A DNA stretch of 40,117 nucleotides, from positions 1 through 40,117 of the forward strand of contig MAAD01000059.1 in NCBI GenBank assembly GCA_002162985.1, written 5' to 3'. The stretch's first letter is position 1, and each line of letters begins with the position of its first letter. The DNA is from Bermanella sp. 47_1433_sub80_T6. GTDB lineage: Bacteria; Pseudomonadota; Gammaproteobacteria; Pseudomonadales; Oceanobacteraceae. Of this stretch, positions 23,517-32,262 are shown one piece after another. The position numbers and the translations under genes are program-made. The notes under the pieces were generated by a model that was not told the origin of the DNA, searched no databases, and saw only the letters and a program-made list of their open reading frames with translations.

Positions 23517-24938
23517 TTATAACAGGATGGATTTGGTTTCCATAAATTCACCCATGCCTTCATCACCCCATTCTCGACCATTGCCCGACTGCTTAAAGCC
23601 GCCAAATGGCGCTTGATAGCTGAAACCACCACCATTGGTGTAACACTGACCGGCACGGATGCGGCGAGCAATAGTAATGGCAGCGGCCTTATCTTTAGCA
23701 TAAACCCCGGAGGACAATCCATAGATAGTGTCGTTGGCCATGGCCACCGCTTCATCCACAGTATCGTAAGGGATCATGGCCATAACAGGGCCAAAAATTT
23801 CTTCCTGAGCAATCACCATGTCGTTAGATACATCAGCAAAAATGGTAGGTCGAACATAGGCACCACTTTCAATCCCTTCGGGTAAATCGGTACCACCCGT
23901 CACTAAACGGGCACCCTCGGCCACCCCCTTATTAATGTAATCCAGCACGGTTTCGCGCTGCCCTTGAGAGGACATGGGGCCCATGTAGCTCTTAGAATCG
24001 GCAGGGTCACCTACGATTAGGCTCTCGGCATGGGTCTTGGCAATTTGCACCGCGTCCTCATAACGAGAACGAGGCACCAGCATGCGTGTTAAGGCGGTAC
24101 AGGTTTGCCCTGTATTCACCATCACATCTTCAACCCCATAAATAACGGCTTTTTCAAGATCCGCATCTTCGGTGATAATGTAAGGGGATTTGCCACCCAA
24201 CTCCTGACACACACGCTTAACCGTAGGGGCCGCCGCCTCAGCAATCTTGATACCGGCAGAGGTGGAGCCTGTGAACGACACCATATCCACATCCGGGTGC
24301 GAACACATGCTTTCGCCCATCACCCGGCCAGAACCGTGCACTAGGTTAAAGACACCTGCTGGCAGACCCACCGCTTCAATCACTTCGGCCAGAATGAAGG
24401 CATGACTTGGGGTTTGGCTAGAGGCCTTCACCACCATAGTACAACCGGCGGCCAACGCTGGCGCCATCTTACCGATCATCTGATGAAGCGGGTAGTTCCA
24501 AGGGTTAATAAACGCACAAACCCCCACCGCTTCCTTAACAATAAGCACATTATCTACTTCTTCGGTTTTATCCATGAAAGCAGCACGATCAGCATAATCA
24601 CGGCAGGCAGCTATGGGGCCTGAGATCTGCCAGTCATCAGCCAGAGCGATGGGCATGCCCAACTCTTCCACCATAGTGTCTTCAAAATCGGCCAGGCGCT
24701 TTTGCATTTCATCCGCAATGGCCCGCAGGTATTTAGCACGCACATCTGTAGGCGTGGCACTCCAGGAGTCAAACGCAGCACGAGCCGCCTTTACCGCACT
24801 ATCCACGTCGGTGGCGTCACCATAAGGAACCGTAGCCACTACCTGCAAGGTAGACGGGCTCACCACATCATTGGTGCCAGACCCGTTAGGAGTTACCCAT
24901 TGACCATCTATATAAAGTTTGTTGTAAATTCTCATCAC
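23517..24938 (-). CDS. Aldehyde dehydrogenase family protein
   Basis: FINPWNYPLHQMIGKMAPALAAGCTMVVKAS, VCQELGGKSPYIITEDAD, VMVNTGQTCTALTRMLV, EEIFGPVMAMIPY. Confidence 0.95.
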   Translation of the reverse strand: MMRIYNKLYIDGQWVTPNGSGTNDVVSPSTLQVVATVPYGDATDVDSAVKAARAAFDSWSATPTDVRAKYLRAIADEMQKRLADFEDTMVEELGMPIALADDWQISGPIAACRDYADRAAFMDKTEEVDNVLIVKEAVGVCAFINPWNYPLHQMIGKMAPALAAGCTMVVKASSQTPSHAFILAEVIEAVGLPAGVFNLVHGSGRVMGESMCSHPDVDMVSFTGSTSAGIKIAEAAAPTVKRVCQELGGKSPYIITEDADLEKAVIYGVEDVMVNTGQTCTALTRMLVPRSRYEDAVQIAKTHAESLIVGDPADSKSYMGPMSSQGQRETVLDYINKGVAEGARLVTGGTDLPEGIESGAYVRPTIFADVSNDMVIAQEEIFGPVMAMIPYDTVDEAVAMANDTIYGLSSGVYAKDKAAAITIARRIRAGQCYTNGGGFSYQAPFGGFKQSGNGREWGDEGMGEFMETKSILL

Positions 24939-25038
24939 TGTACCCTCTTACAAAACCGATGTATGATTCGGTTTATAACACTACTAATTATAATAATGAA
25001 GCTCAATATGCATTTAACACCCAGGGGCGGCGCCAGAC

Positions 25039-25058
25039 ATATACCACCTTGGGTATAT
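25039..25058. promoter_or_regulatory. Candidate operator palindrome upstream of the ALDH gene
   Basis: ATATACC-ACCTTG-GGTATAT, perfect 7-bp arms, about 100 bp upstream of the ALDH start in a divergent intergenic region. Confidence 0.45.
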
Positions 25059-25221
25059 TGTGAATAGTTGCTGTCTAGCCAATTATAGATAGTCAATAAC
25101 AGCCTACTAAGCCCAAGTGGCACTACCCTTTATAGGGCGGGCTTCACAAGGGGCTAATTTAGAGAACATTCGAGGCCTCATGGGCCTGCTTGCCCGACAT
25201 AGACGGCTAAATCAAATTCAG

Positions 25222-25263
25222 AATTGGAGGTTATATTTAGAGAATGCTTTATAACCGCCAATT
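25222..25263. promoter_or_regulatory. Large inverted repeat in the ALDH/glutamine-synthetase divergent intergenic region
   Basis: AATTGGAGGTTATA-N14-TATAACCGCCAATT, 14-nt arms with one mismatch. Confidence 0.55.
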
Positions 25264-25439
25264 TTAAATGGCGACGCGTTTTTAAACGGGTTGTTGGATA
25301 TACAAACATTATTAAGAGCACTCATAGACACAAGTGCTTCAAAACACATTTTTAACTTATAAAAATAAACGAGAGAAGACCGCAGTTTAGGCCTATCCTT
25401 TAGGCAGGCGCTGTCGTTATTTTACCACTTAGGTGCTAT

Positions 25440-26828
25440 ATGAAGAACGAAGAAGCATACACAGACATGATCAACGAGATTGAAATCTTCCAAAAAAACA
25501 ATCCGCAAGTAACCGATGTTTACGGATTTTTCTTTGATTTGGCGGGCATTCCCCGTGGCAAGCTATACCCTATTTCCTATTTGAAAAAACTGGTTGAGGG
25601 CGCCGCTGCACCTCGCTCTTGCTTCGTACTTAACGTACTGGGTGAACAACAGGCTCGTGACGTGGGCAACGTGGATGGTGATCCTGATTGCATGTTGCGC
25701 ATGATTCCCGGCTCGTTAAAAACCATGCCTTGGGCAAATGGCTCGGTAGCACAATGTCACCTGCAATTTTTGGAAACCGATGGCGAAACTCTGTTAGATA
25801 TCGACCCTCGCAACGTATTACAAAACTTGCTCACTCGCCTGGAGACAGAATTTAAATACAAGGTAGTCTGCGCCTTTGAACTTGAATTCTTCTTGTGTGA
25901 TATAGATGCCGCCCGTAACGGTGACGTTAAACCGCCCATCGCTTCGCGTAATCAGCGCCGCGATACCAACTCAATTTTAGGATTGGATTGCCTGGAATCT
26001 TATCAAGAAGTGTTACAGGAAATTATTTACTGTGCCCGTGAGCAAGGGCTACCGGTCACGCCTTTCTCGGCCGAAATGGGTCGCGGCCAATTTGAAATCA
26101 CCCTGGATCACCATGACAACCCCATGTTAATGGCCGACCAAACCTTCATGTTGCAACGCATTATTCGCCAGGTTTCCTTGAAGCACCGCATGGGCGCCAC
26201 CTTCATGTCCAAGCCGGTTAATGGCGATGCGGGTACTGGCATGCACATGCACGTGAGCCTGCTGGATGAAAACGGTAAAAACATCTTCTCAACCAAGGGC
26301 GGCGCAGAAGCCTCGGATGCATTACTGCACAGCATAGGCGGCATGCTGGCCACCTTGCCTGAATCCATGCTGGTATTAGCACCTAACGTGAATGCCTTCC
26401 GTCGTTTTGAAGCGGGTCAATGTGTGGCCGTGAGTCGTACCTGGGGCATAGAAAACCGCACCGTGGCATTACGTGTACCGTTTGCTGCAGGCAATGAAAA
26501 AGCCTGGCGCATCGAAAACCGTATTGCCGGTGGTGATGCCAACGTTTACCTCATGCTGGCATCTGCCTTGGCAGGTATTCATTACGGTATGACCAACAAG
26601 ATTGATCCGGGCCCGGCCACAGACGATTTTGCAGAAGAAGTAGACGAAGGTATGCCAATGACCTTTGACAGCGCGCTAGAGGCCTTTAAAGAAGGTAAGA
26701 TTTTGCCAGAATATTTAGGCAAAGATTACGTTAAGCTTTACAGCGAAGTGAAACGCCTTGAAACCGAAGCATTTTACGAGCACATTTCACAGCGTGAACT
26801 GGACTGGTTCATTCGTTTCGAAGGCTAA
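25440..26828 (+). CDS. Glutamine synthetase family protein (gamma-glutamylpolyamine synthetase-like)
   Basis: FELEFFLCDID, PFSAEMGRGQFEITLDHHDNPMLMADQTFMLQRIIRQVSLKHRMGATFMSKPVNGDAGTGMHMHVSL, NRTVALRVP; next to a divergent ALDH. Confidence 0.92.
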   Translation: MKNEEAYTDMINEIEIFQKNNPQVTDVYGFFFDLAGIPRGKLYPISYLKKLVEGAAAPRSCFVLNVLGEQQARDVGNVDGDPDCMLRMIPGSLKTMPWANGSVAQCHLQFLETDGETLLDIDPRNVLQNLLTRLETEFKYKVVCAFELEFFLCDIDAARNGDVKPPIASRNQRRDTNSILGLDCLESYQEVLQEIIYCAREQGLPVTPFSAEMGRGQFEITLDHHDNPMLMADQTFMLQRIIRQVSLKHRMGATFMSKPVNGDAGTGMHMHVSLLDENGKNIFSTKGGAEASDALLHSIGGMLATLPESMLVLAPNVNAFRRFEAGQCVAVSRTWGIENRTVALRVPFAAGNEKAWRIENRIAGGDANVYLMLASALAGIHYGMTNKIDPGPATDDFAEEVDEGMPMTFDSALEAFKEGKILPEYLGKDYVKLYSEVKRLETEAFYEHISQRELDWFIRFEG

Positions 26829-26848
26829 AACAAATAAGTGACAATGAC

Positions 26849-26872
26849 GGCCCCCAATGAAGATTGGGGGCC
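26849..26872 (+). terminator. Strong hairpin after the glutamine-synthetase-family gene (possible terminator)
   Basis: GGCCCCCAAT-GAAG-ATTGGGGGCC perfect 10-bp stem; no clear U-tract. Confidence 0.5.
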
Positions 26873-27016
26873 TAGCCTCTCCCCCCTACCCAGCCATATC
26901 CCGTTTGTTTGTCGTCATTTACCACTCCCAGTGATTATTAAGACCTAGCCTGAAACCTTCATCTTGCTACAATTGCAGTTGCGCATTCCTATAATAAAAA
27001 TTACCACGAGCCAAAT

Positions 27017-28036
27017 ATGCAAAATTTAATAGACGATCAGGGCCAGGTTACCCTTGGGTTGTTTGATGCCCCACCCATTACCATCAACCATCAAGATTTT
27101 GATTTACGCAACAACATGGATAAACCCGTGAATGGTTTGGCCAAAAAAATGGGCTTTAACCAGTTTCAATTTATTGGTTTAACCGGCAATGATTTCATTT
27201 TAGGCGTCGCCATCGTTAACTTGAAATGGGTGAGTAATTGCTTTTTATATGTATACCAGCCCAGCACCAAAAACTTTAAAGAGTATTCCTGGCTGAAACC
27301 CTTTGCCTTAAACACCCAAACCAGCAACCAACCCAATGGTGGCGACTGGTTTTTTAAAAGTGGTAAAAACACCATTGAAATTAACACCCTTAATGGCCAA
27401 CGCCGCCTAAAGCTCGATATAGGCCAGGAATTAAAGGTTGATGTGACCATCGACGAAAAACCCAAAAGCCAAAACGGCAACTACCAACCCTTGGCCGTAT
27501 GCTGCCGAGCCGGTTACAGCGGCTGGGGATTCACTCAAAAATCCACCGCCCTAAACTTTAGTGGCGACATACAGTGGCAAGGGCACAATATAGAGACAAA
27601 AGATTTACTGGCCAGTGTCGATTGGTCCTGTGGCTACATGCGCCGCGAAACATTTTGGCACTGGGCCAGCTTAAGCCATACCACAAAGGACGGCACGAAA
27701 GTGGGTTTTAATTTAGCGGCCGGTGTGAACGAAACCAGCTACACAGAAAATGGTTTATGGATAAACGATGAACTCATTAAACTGGATCGCGCCGAATTTA
27801 TTTTTAATCGCAAAGAACGTTTAAAAACTTGGCAGGTAAAATCCAGTGATGGCCATATCGATTTACGGTTTGAGCCTGAGGGTGAACGTAAAGAAAAAAT
27901 TAACGCAGGGTTTATTGCATCAAACTTCACCCAAGTATTTGGGCGCTTTTACGGAGAGATTAAAGGCAAAGACGGCAAGGCCATCACCATAGATGGCGCC
28001 ACCGGCTTCTGCGAAGATCATTTTGCTAAATGGTAA
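27017..28036 (+). CDS. DUF2804 family protein
   Basis: SVDWSCGYMRRETFWHWASLSHTTKDGTKVGFNLAAGVNE...FGRFYGEIKGKDGKAITIDGATGFCEDHFAKW. Confidence 0.82.
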   Translation: MQNLIDDQGQVTLGLFDAPPITINHQDFDLRNNMDKPVNGLAKKMGFNQFQFIGLTGNDFILGVAIVNLKWVSNCFLYVYQPSTKNFKEYSWLKPFALNTQTSNQPNGGDWFFKSGKNTIEINTLNGQRRLKLDIGQELKVDVTIDEKPKSQNGNYQPLAVCCRAGYSGWGFTQKSTALNFSGDIQWQGHNIETKDLLASVDWSCGYMRRETFWHWASLSHTTKDGTKVGFNLAAGVNETSYTENGLWINDELIKLDRAEFIFNRKERLKTWQVKSSDGHIDLRFEPEGERKEKINAGFIASNFTQVFGRFYGEIKGKDGKAITIDGATGFCEDHFAKW

Positions 28037-28041
28037 CCCCC

Positions 28042-29559
28042 TCACTTCACCCCCAATCGCTTAGCCAAGCGATGTAAATTTCCGGCATCAAGCTGCAAAC
28101 GCTTTGCAGCTTGCGCCCAATTTCCAGAACAATCCTGCAAGGCGACTTCGATCATTTCAATTTGCAGCTCTTTCACTGCCTGAGGCATAGAAAGGGAAAT
28201 AGCACTCACCTTAACTTTTTTGGCATGAGAGCCATCGACAAGCCGCGACTCAATGGTTAATAAGTCCAAGTACTCGGGGGTTAGGCTTACTATCTGCTGT
28301 CCTGGGTTTTGCGCCACCGCCTTAAGGGCCGCCCGGGCAATACTGTGCTCTAGCTCGCGCACGTTACCGGGCCAAGCATATTGCAGCAATACCGATTGTG
28401 CCGAAGGGGCCATTCTTAAACCTCGCAAACCCATTTGCGCGCGGCTTTGCTCAATAAAAAAACCACTCAACAACAAGATATCCTGCTCTCGCTCACGCAG
28501 CGGCGGCACATGAATGGGGTACACACTTAGACGATGATAAAGGTCGGCGCGAAATTCCTGTTGCGCCACCATCTCGGCCAAATTGCGATTGGTGGCCGCC
28601 ACAATTCTTACATCCACATGATGAAATGCATCACTGCCCACCCGCTGAATCTCGCCACTTTGAATGGCTCGCAACAGCTTGGCCTGAATGGCCAAGGGTA
28701 ATTCCCCCACCTCGTCCAAAAACAAGGTGCCGCCATGGGCCAATTCAAACTTACCCTTGCGTTCACTTACCGCCCCGGTAAACGCGCCTTTTACATGACC
28801 AAATAACTCACTCTCGGCCAGCTGTTCAGGTAAGGCTGCACAGTTCACAAAGATATAATTTTGCTGGTGGCGCTTGGACTGAGCGTGAATGGCCTTGGCC
28901 ACCAGCTCTTTACCTGTGCCGGTTTCCCCTTGAATTAGGGTGGTTAATTCAGAGCCCGCCACCACGGCGATGGCCTGCTGCAAGGCCGTCATCTTAGGGC
29001 TCTCGCCTATCATGGTTAATGATGATTTAGGGGCGGCTTGTGCCGATAAGAAGTATTGAGCGGTGGGGGATTTTTTTAGCACCTCATCCTGCTCGATGAT
29101 TGAGCCTAACAAAGTCACCCACTGCTTCACGGTTGATTGTAGTTCCACGGCAAAAGACCCGGCTCGCAACGCATCCAGAGTTAACAAACCCCAGGGGTTA
29201 CCGTCCAGATCAATTCGAATGCCCATGCAATCGTGCACATCCAGCTTGCCCTTATGGTTAGGAATGAGACCATCGAAAGGGTCCAGCAGCTCTGCATCAT
29301 GAGCAAAGTGCACCGCTTCACCTGTGGCCATAATGGCCTGCAGCCTGGGTTGGTGACGTAATTCGAAGCGCCTACCCATGGCATCCTGACTCAACCCCAG
29401 GGCACACAGGGGCACGAGGTAATCACCTTTCAATGCCATAATACTGAGGGCATCTACTGGCCACATCTGGAACATCTTGCGCAAGATTTGCTCGCACTTA
29501 CCCTGCAAATTGCCAGGACGTATCAGGGTAGCCCAGACACCTATCTCTACCGCTGTCAT
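28042..29559 (-). CDS. norR: Nitric oxide-responsive sigma54-dependent regulator NorR
   Basis: GAF-like N-terminus ([31 protein letters not shown]), AAA+ with [21 protein letters not shown] motif, Fis-like HTH C-terminus. Confidence 0.93.
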   Translation of the reverse strand: MTAVEIGVWATLIRPGNLQGKCEQILRKMFQMWPVDALSIMALKGDYLVPLCALGLSQDAMGRRFELRHQPRLQAIMATGEAVHFAHDAELLDPFDGLIPNHKGKLDVHDCMGIRIDLDGNPWGLLTLDALRAGSFAVELQSTVKQWVTLLGSIIEQDEVLKKSPTAQYFLSAQAAPKSSLTMIGESPKMTALQQAIAVVAGSELTTLIQGETGTGKELVAKAIHAQSKRHQQNYIFVNCAALPEQLAESELFGHVKGAFTGAVSERKGKFELAHGGTLFLDEVGELPLAIQAKLLRAIQSGEIQRVGSDAFHHVDVRIVAATNRNLAEMVAQQEFRADLYHRLSVYPIHVPPLREREQDILLLSGFFIEQSRAQMGLRGLRMAPSAQSVLLQYAWPGNVRELEHSIARAALKAVAQNPGQQIVSLTPEYLDLLTIESRLVDGSHAKKVKVSAISLSMPQAVKELQIEMIEVALQDCSGNWAQAAKRLQLDAGNLHRLAKRLGVK

Positions 29560-29565
29560 TTAGAC
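29555..29565. promoter_or_regulatory. Putative NorR enhancer site 1
   Basis: GTCATTTAGAC, fits GT-N7-AC; overlaps the norR start codon. Confidence 0.6.
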
Positions 29566-29574
29566 ACCTTAATA

Positions 29575-29585
29575 GTCATTTTGAC
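29575..29585. promoter_or_regulatory. Putative NorR enhancer site 2
   Basis: GTCATTTTGAC, fits GT-N7-AC. Confidence 0.7.
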
Positions 29586-29599
29586 ACTCACCAATCATT

Positions 29600-29610
29600 G
29601 TCATTACGAC
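29600..29610. promoter_or_regulatory. Putative NorR enhancer site 3
   Basis: GTCATTACGAC within TTGTC-ATTAC-GACAA. Confidence 0.7.
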
Positions 29611-29652
29611 AATTAAAGCGCTACAACCCTTTAAAATCAAGCCCTGATACGT

Positions 29653-29667
29653 TGGCACAAAGTTTGT
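29653..29667 (+). promoter_or_regulatory. Putative sigma54 promoter
   Basis: TGGCACAAAGTTTGT, close to TGGCAC-N5-TTGC; 22 bp upstream of the 29689 ORF. Confidence 0.65.
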
Positions 29668-29688
29668 AATAGACATAAACATTATTGA

Positions 29689-29940
29689 ATGATTAAAAAT
29701 GAGCACCACAAAATGATAATCAACAAACTGGGCCAAACCGGCATTTCCATGATGTTAATGGGCGCCACCATCAGCAGCCTTTGTTTTGTGGGGGCCTTCA
29801 TCAAGGAAGACGCTCTATCTATGGGGTTACAAATTGCCTGTCACATCGGTTTGTTCATTTCTCCTTTGGCCATCAAGTTAGGTTACGTATTTAAGTTGGT
29901 GGCAGACAAACAATCTTTTAAGGAGGCAGCCAATGCTTAG
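29689..29940 (+). CDS. Small membrane protein (83 aa) preceding nnrS
   Basis: Two hydrophobic segments; overlaps the nnrS start by 8 nt; downstream of NorR-like sites. A start at 29713 is also possible. Confidence 0.7.
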   Translation: MIKNEHHKMIINKLGQTGISMMLMGATISSLCFVGAFIKEDALSMGLQIACHIGLFISPLAIKLGYVFKLVADKQSFKEAANA

Positions 29941-31096
29941 CCCCCAAAACGCTATAAAACCCGTTTGGCAAAATCCTTTCCGGCCCTTCTTTTTACTGGG
30001 AGCATTATTTTCGTGCCTGGTATTACTGCTTTGGGTTTCACAGCTCTCTGGCCTAATTCAATTAAGCACCTTTGGCCCTGCTATTTTTTGGCACGCTCAC
30101 GAGATGCTATTTGGATTTACTATGGCCATAGTGGTGGGCTTTTTACTTACCGCCGTGGTGAACTGGACAGGCAACCCCAGCGCCATGGGCCCTGCCCTCA
30201 AGATGCTGGTATTTTTATGGTGTTTATCGCGATTACTGTGGTTATTTGAGCAAAGTCCCGCCTGGCTGGTGGCCCTGAGTGATGTAGCATTCCCCTGGTA
30301 TGCCGCCTACTGGCTGGCCAAACCTTTAAGAAATTCAGGGCAAAAACACAACTGGCGGTTTGTATGGGTATTGGCATTGCTGGGCATTGGACAAATAATT
30401 TACCACGCACTGCTAGCCTTCAACCCCCAGTTCATTCCCGCCTTGCAACAAAGTGTGGTGCTGGTCATGGCAAACCTGGTTTTTTGGGTGGGTGGGAGAG
30501 TCTTGCCGTTTTTTGTCCAGGCAAGATTTCAAATACCGCGTCGCCCCTTGCCTGCCTGGTTAACTCCGGCGGCCATGATTAGCAGCTGGAGTTTAGTTCC
30601 ACTGTTACTGTTTAAAGACATATTCATTGGACAACCCTGGTTACTTCCTGTGATGGCTGTGTTGGCCAGTGTTTTACACGGCTTTAGACTGGCGCTTTAT
30701 TTCACAAGCGCCATTTTAAAAGAACCCATGCTGTGGTCGCTATTTATTGCCCCCTGCTGGATTATTTTTGGATTGATGGCACTGGCGTTTGACTCTGCCA
30801 ACTGGCTGCACTTGATTACCGTGGGCGGTTTAGGCGGCATGATTTTAAGCATGATTTGCAGAGTGAGTCTGGGACATACAGGTGAGAAAGTTACTGCCTT
30901 GAAATGGATTCCGCTGGCCTTTGGTTTTATGAGTCTGGCCAGCCTCATCCGCTTCTTCGCCCAAGACATTCAACTATGGAGCGGCGCCGGGTTCACTTTA
31001 AGCGCACTATTTTGGATAGGCGCCTTTGGCTGTTTTCTGGTGCATTACAGCAAGCGTTTACTTTTTTATCGGAAATATTTAGGGAGAACACCATGA
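29933..31096 (+). CDS. nnrS: NnrS family protein
   Basis: PVWQNPFRPFFLLGALFSCLVLLLW...FGPAIFWHAHEMLFGFTMAIVVGFLLTAVVNWTG. Confidence 0.95.
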   Translation: MLSPQNAIKPVWQNPFRPFFLLGALFSCLVLLLWVSQLSGLIQLSTFGPAIFWHAHEMLFGFTMAIVVGFLLTAVVNWTGNPSAMGPALKMLVFLWCLSRLLWLFEQSPAWLVALSDVAFPWYAAYWLAKPLRNSGQKHNWRFVWVLALLGIGQIIYHALLAFNPQFIPALQQSVVLVMANLVFWVGGRVLPFFVQARFQIPRRPLPAWLTPAAMISSWSLVPLLLFKDIFIGQPWLLPVMAVLASVLHGFRLALYFTSAILKEPMLWSLFIAPCWIIFGLMALAFDSANWLHLITVGGLGGMILSMICRVSLGHTGEKVTALKWIPLAFGFMSLASLIRFFAQDIQLWSGAGFTLSALFWIGAFGCFLVHYSKRLLFYRKYLGRTP

Positions 31097-31221
31097 CAAA
31101 ACCACAAAAGATCACTAAGCCAGTATGGAATCAACACAAAAACTGGATGAACATAATGAAAGAAGGTTCATCCACCGGCGTGAGTGTTAAACGAAACAGC
31201 GACACCCTATCGAAAAAATAA
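31093..31221 (+). CDS. Hypothetical 42-aa protein overlapping the nnrS stop codon (ATGA)
   Basis: MTKPQKITKPVWNQHKNWMNIMKEGSSTGVSVKRNSDTLSKK*; preceded by AGGGAG SD. Confidence 0.5.
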   Translation: MTKPQKITKPVWNQHKNWMNIMKEGSSTGVSVKRNSDTLSKK

Positions 31222-31251
31222 AAACTGGCAGCGGGCCAAGTTGGGGGGGCA

Positions 31252-31352
31252 ACGTCAAACTGGTACGATCACCGGGTGAGCGACTTTTCGGGCACGGGGG
31301 AGTCCTCGTACATTCAGTCGCCCACCCATTTAAAAAAGGTTGCCGCCCGTTC
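31252..31352. repeat. Dispersed intergenic structured repeat, family 2, copy A (core 31263-31311)
   Basis: GTACGA...TCGTAC outer stem enclosing two hairpins; flanks (TCAAA; ATTTAAAAAAGGTTGCC) also match copy B at 39894-39985. Confidence 0.7.
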
Positions 31353-31375
31353 TAATCTACGGGATAACAGCGTAT

Positions 31376-31729
31376 TTAACTATCGGTCCATACCGCAAAC
31401 TCATTGCCGCTAGGATCGGCAAAGTGAAAACGGCGACCACCGGGAAACATAAACAATACCTTGACTATGGTACCCCCAGCCTTCTCAATTTTTTGCTGGG
31501 TTTTTTCAATTTCTTTACTGTAAAACACCACCAAGGCACTACCGGTCTTGGTGGACATACAGGTATCCGCCTGAAAGAAGCCGCCATTAATTCCCGCATG
31601 GGAAAACGCACAATAATCCGGCCCGTAATCCATGAACTTCCAGCCAAAAACTTTTTTAAAAAATTCCCGCGTGGCCACTATATCTTTGGCCGGAAATTCC
31701 AAATAGTTTATTTTTTCATGTGCGCTCAT
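31376..31729 (-). CDS. VOC family (glyoxalase/bleomycin-resistance fold) protein
   Basis: INYLEFPAKDIVATREFFKKVFGWKFMDYGPDYCAF...FPGGRRFHFADPSGNEFAVW. Start trimmed from the ORF at 31786 to MSAHEK. Confidence 0.9.
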   Translation of the reverse strand: MSAHEKINYLEFPAKDIVATREFFKKVFGWKFMDYGPDYCAFSHAGINGGFFQADTCMSTKTGSALVVFYSKEIEKTQQKIEKAGGTIVKVLFMFPGGRRFHFADPSGNEFAVWTDS

Positions 31730-31775
31730 GGTCACTCCTTGTAAAATATTTTTTGATAACGACCCCGACTGACGA

Positions 31776-32141
31776 TTAAGGAACAAGCGCCAGGAATGGG
31801 CTAATGGTCAGGGCAATCAGACCTACTATAATCGCCACATACAAAACAAAATAGCCCGGTTGGCGCTGAAAGGTTGACCAAAGGGTGCGCAGGGTGCCAT
31901 CTGCTTTTGCCTGCTGGTAGTCTTCACGGGCAGAAAGCTGGCGAGCCTTATAGTAATCGTTTAATAACTCACAGGCTTGGGTATATTGAGCAGAGTCATT
32001 CAGCCAGATAGCCGCCATTCCCAGCCCCCAAAAACCCGCATTGGTCTCGTAATACTCAATATTATGGGTATCCAAAATCTCCACCACCTGGTGATATTCG
32101 TCTTCGGGCACCTGTTTAAGCTTTAAAAGTAGTTCTGGCAT
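31776..32141 (-). CDS. DUF6164-like small membrane protein
   Basis: PELLLKLKQVPEDEYHQVVEILDTHNIEYYETNAGFWGLGMAAIWL with a C-terminal TM helix. Confidence 0.75.
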   Translation of the reverse strand: MPELLLKLKQVPEDEYHQVVEILDTHNIEYYETNAGFWGLGMAAIWLNDSAQYTQACELLNDYYKARQLSAREDYQQAKADGTLRTLWSTFQRQPGYFVLYVAIIVGLIALTISPFLALVP

Positions 32142-32262
32142 GGGAGTATCCAATATTAATTAACGCTGATTTTAAAGGGCAAAGCGTAAATTTCAATCCT
32201 TAAACAACAAAACTTACCTTTACTGAATGTGATTTTTTCCCACAAATGGTTATACTGGATAT

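Noticed and set aside
25118-25132. Possible sigma54 promoter TGGCACTACCCTTTA near the glutamine-synthetase-family gene
   Set aside because: The -12 element lacks GC and it is over 300 bp from the start codon; no enhancer sites recognised.
31236-31254. GTTGGGGGGGCAAC-type mini hairpin as a terminator of the nnrS operon
   Set aside because: Short 4-bp arms and no U-tract; too weak to call.
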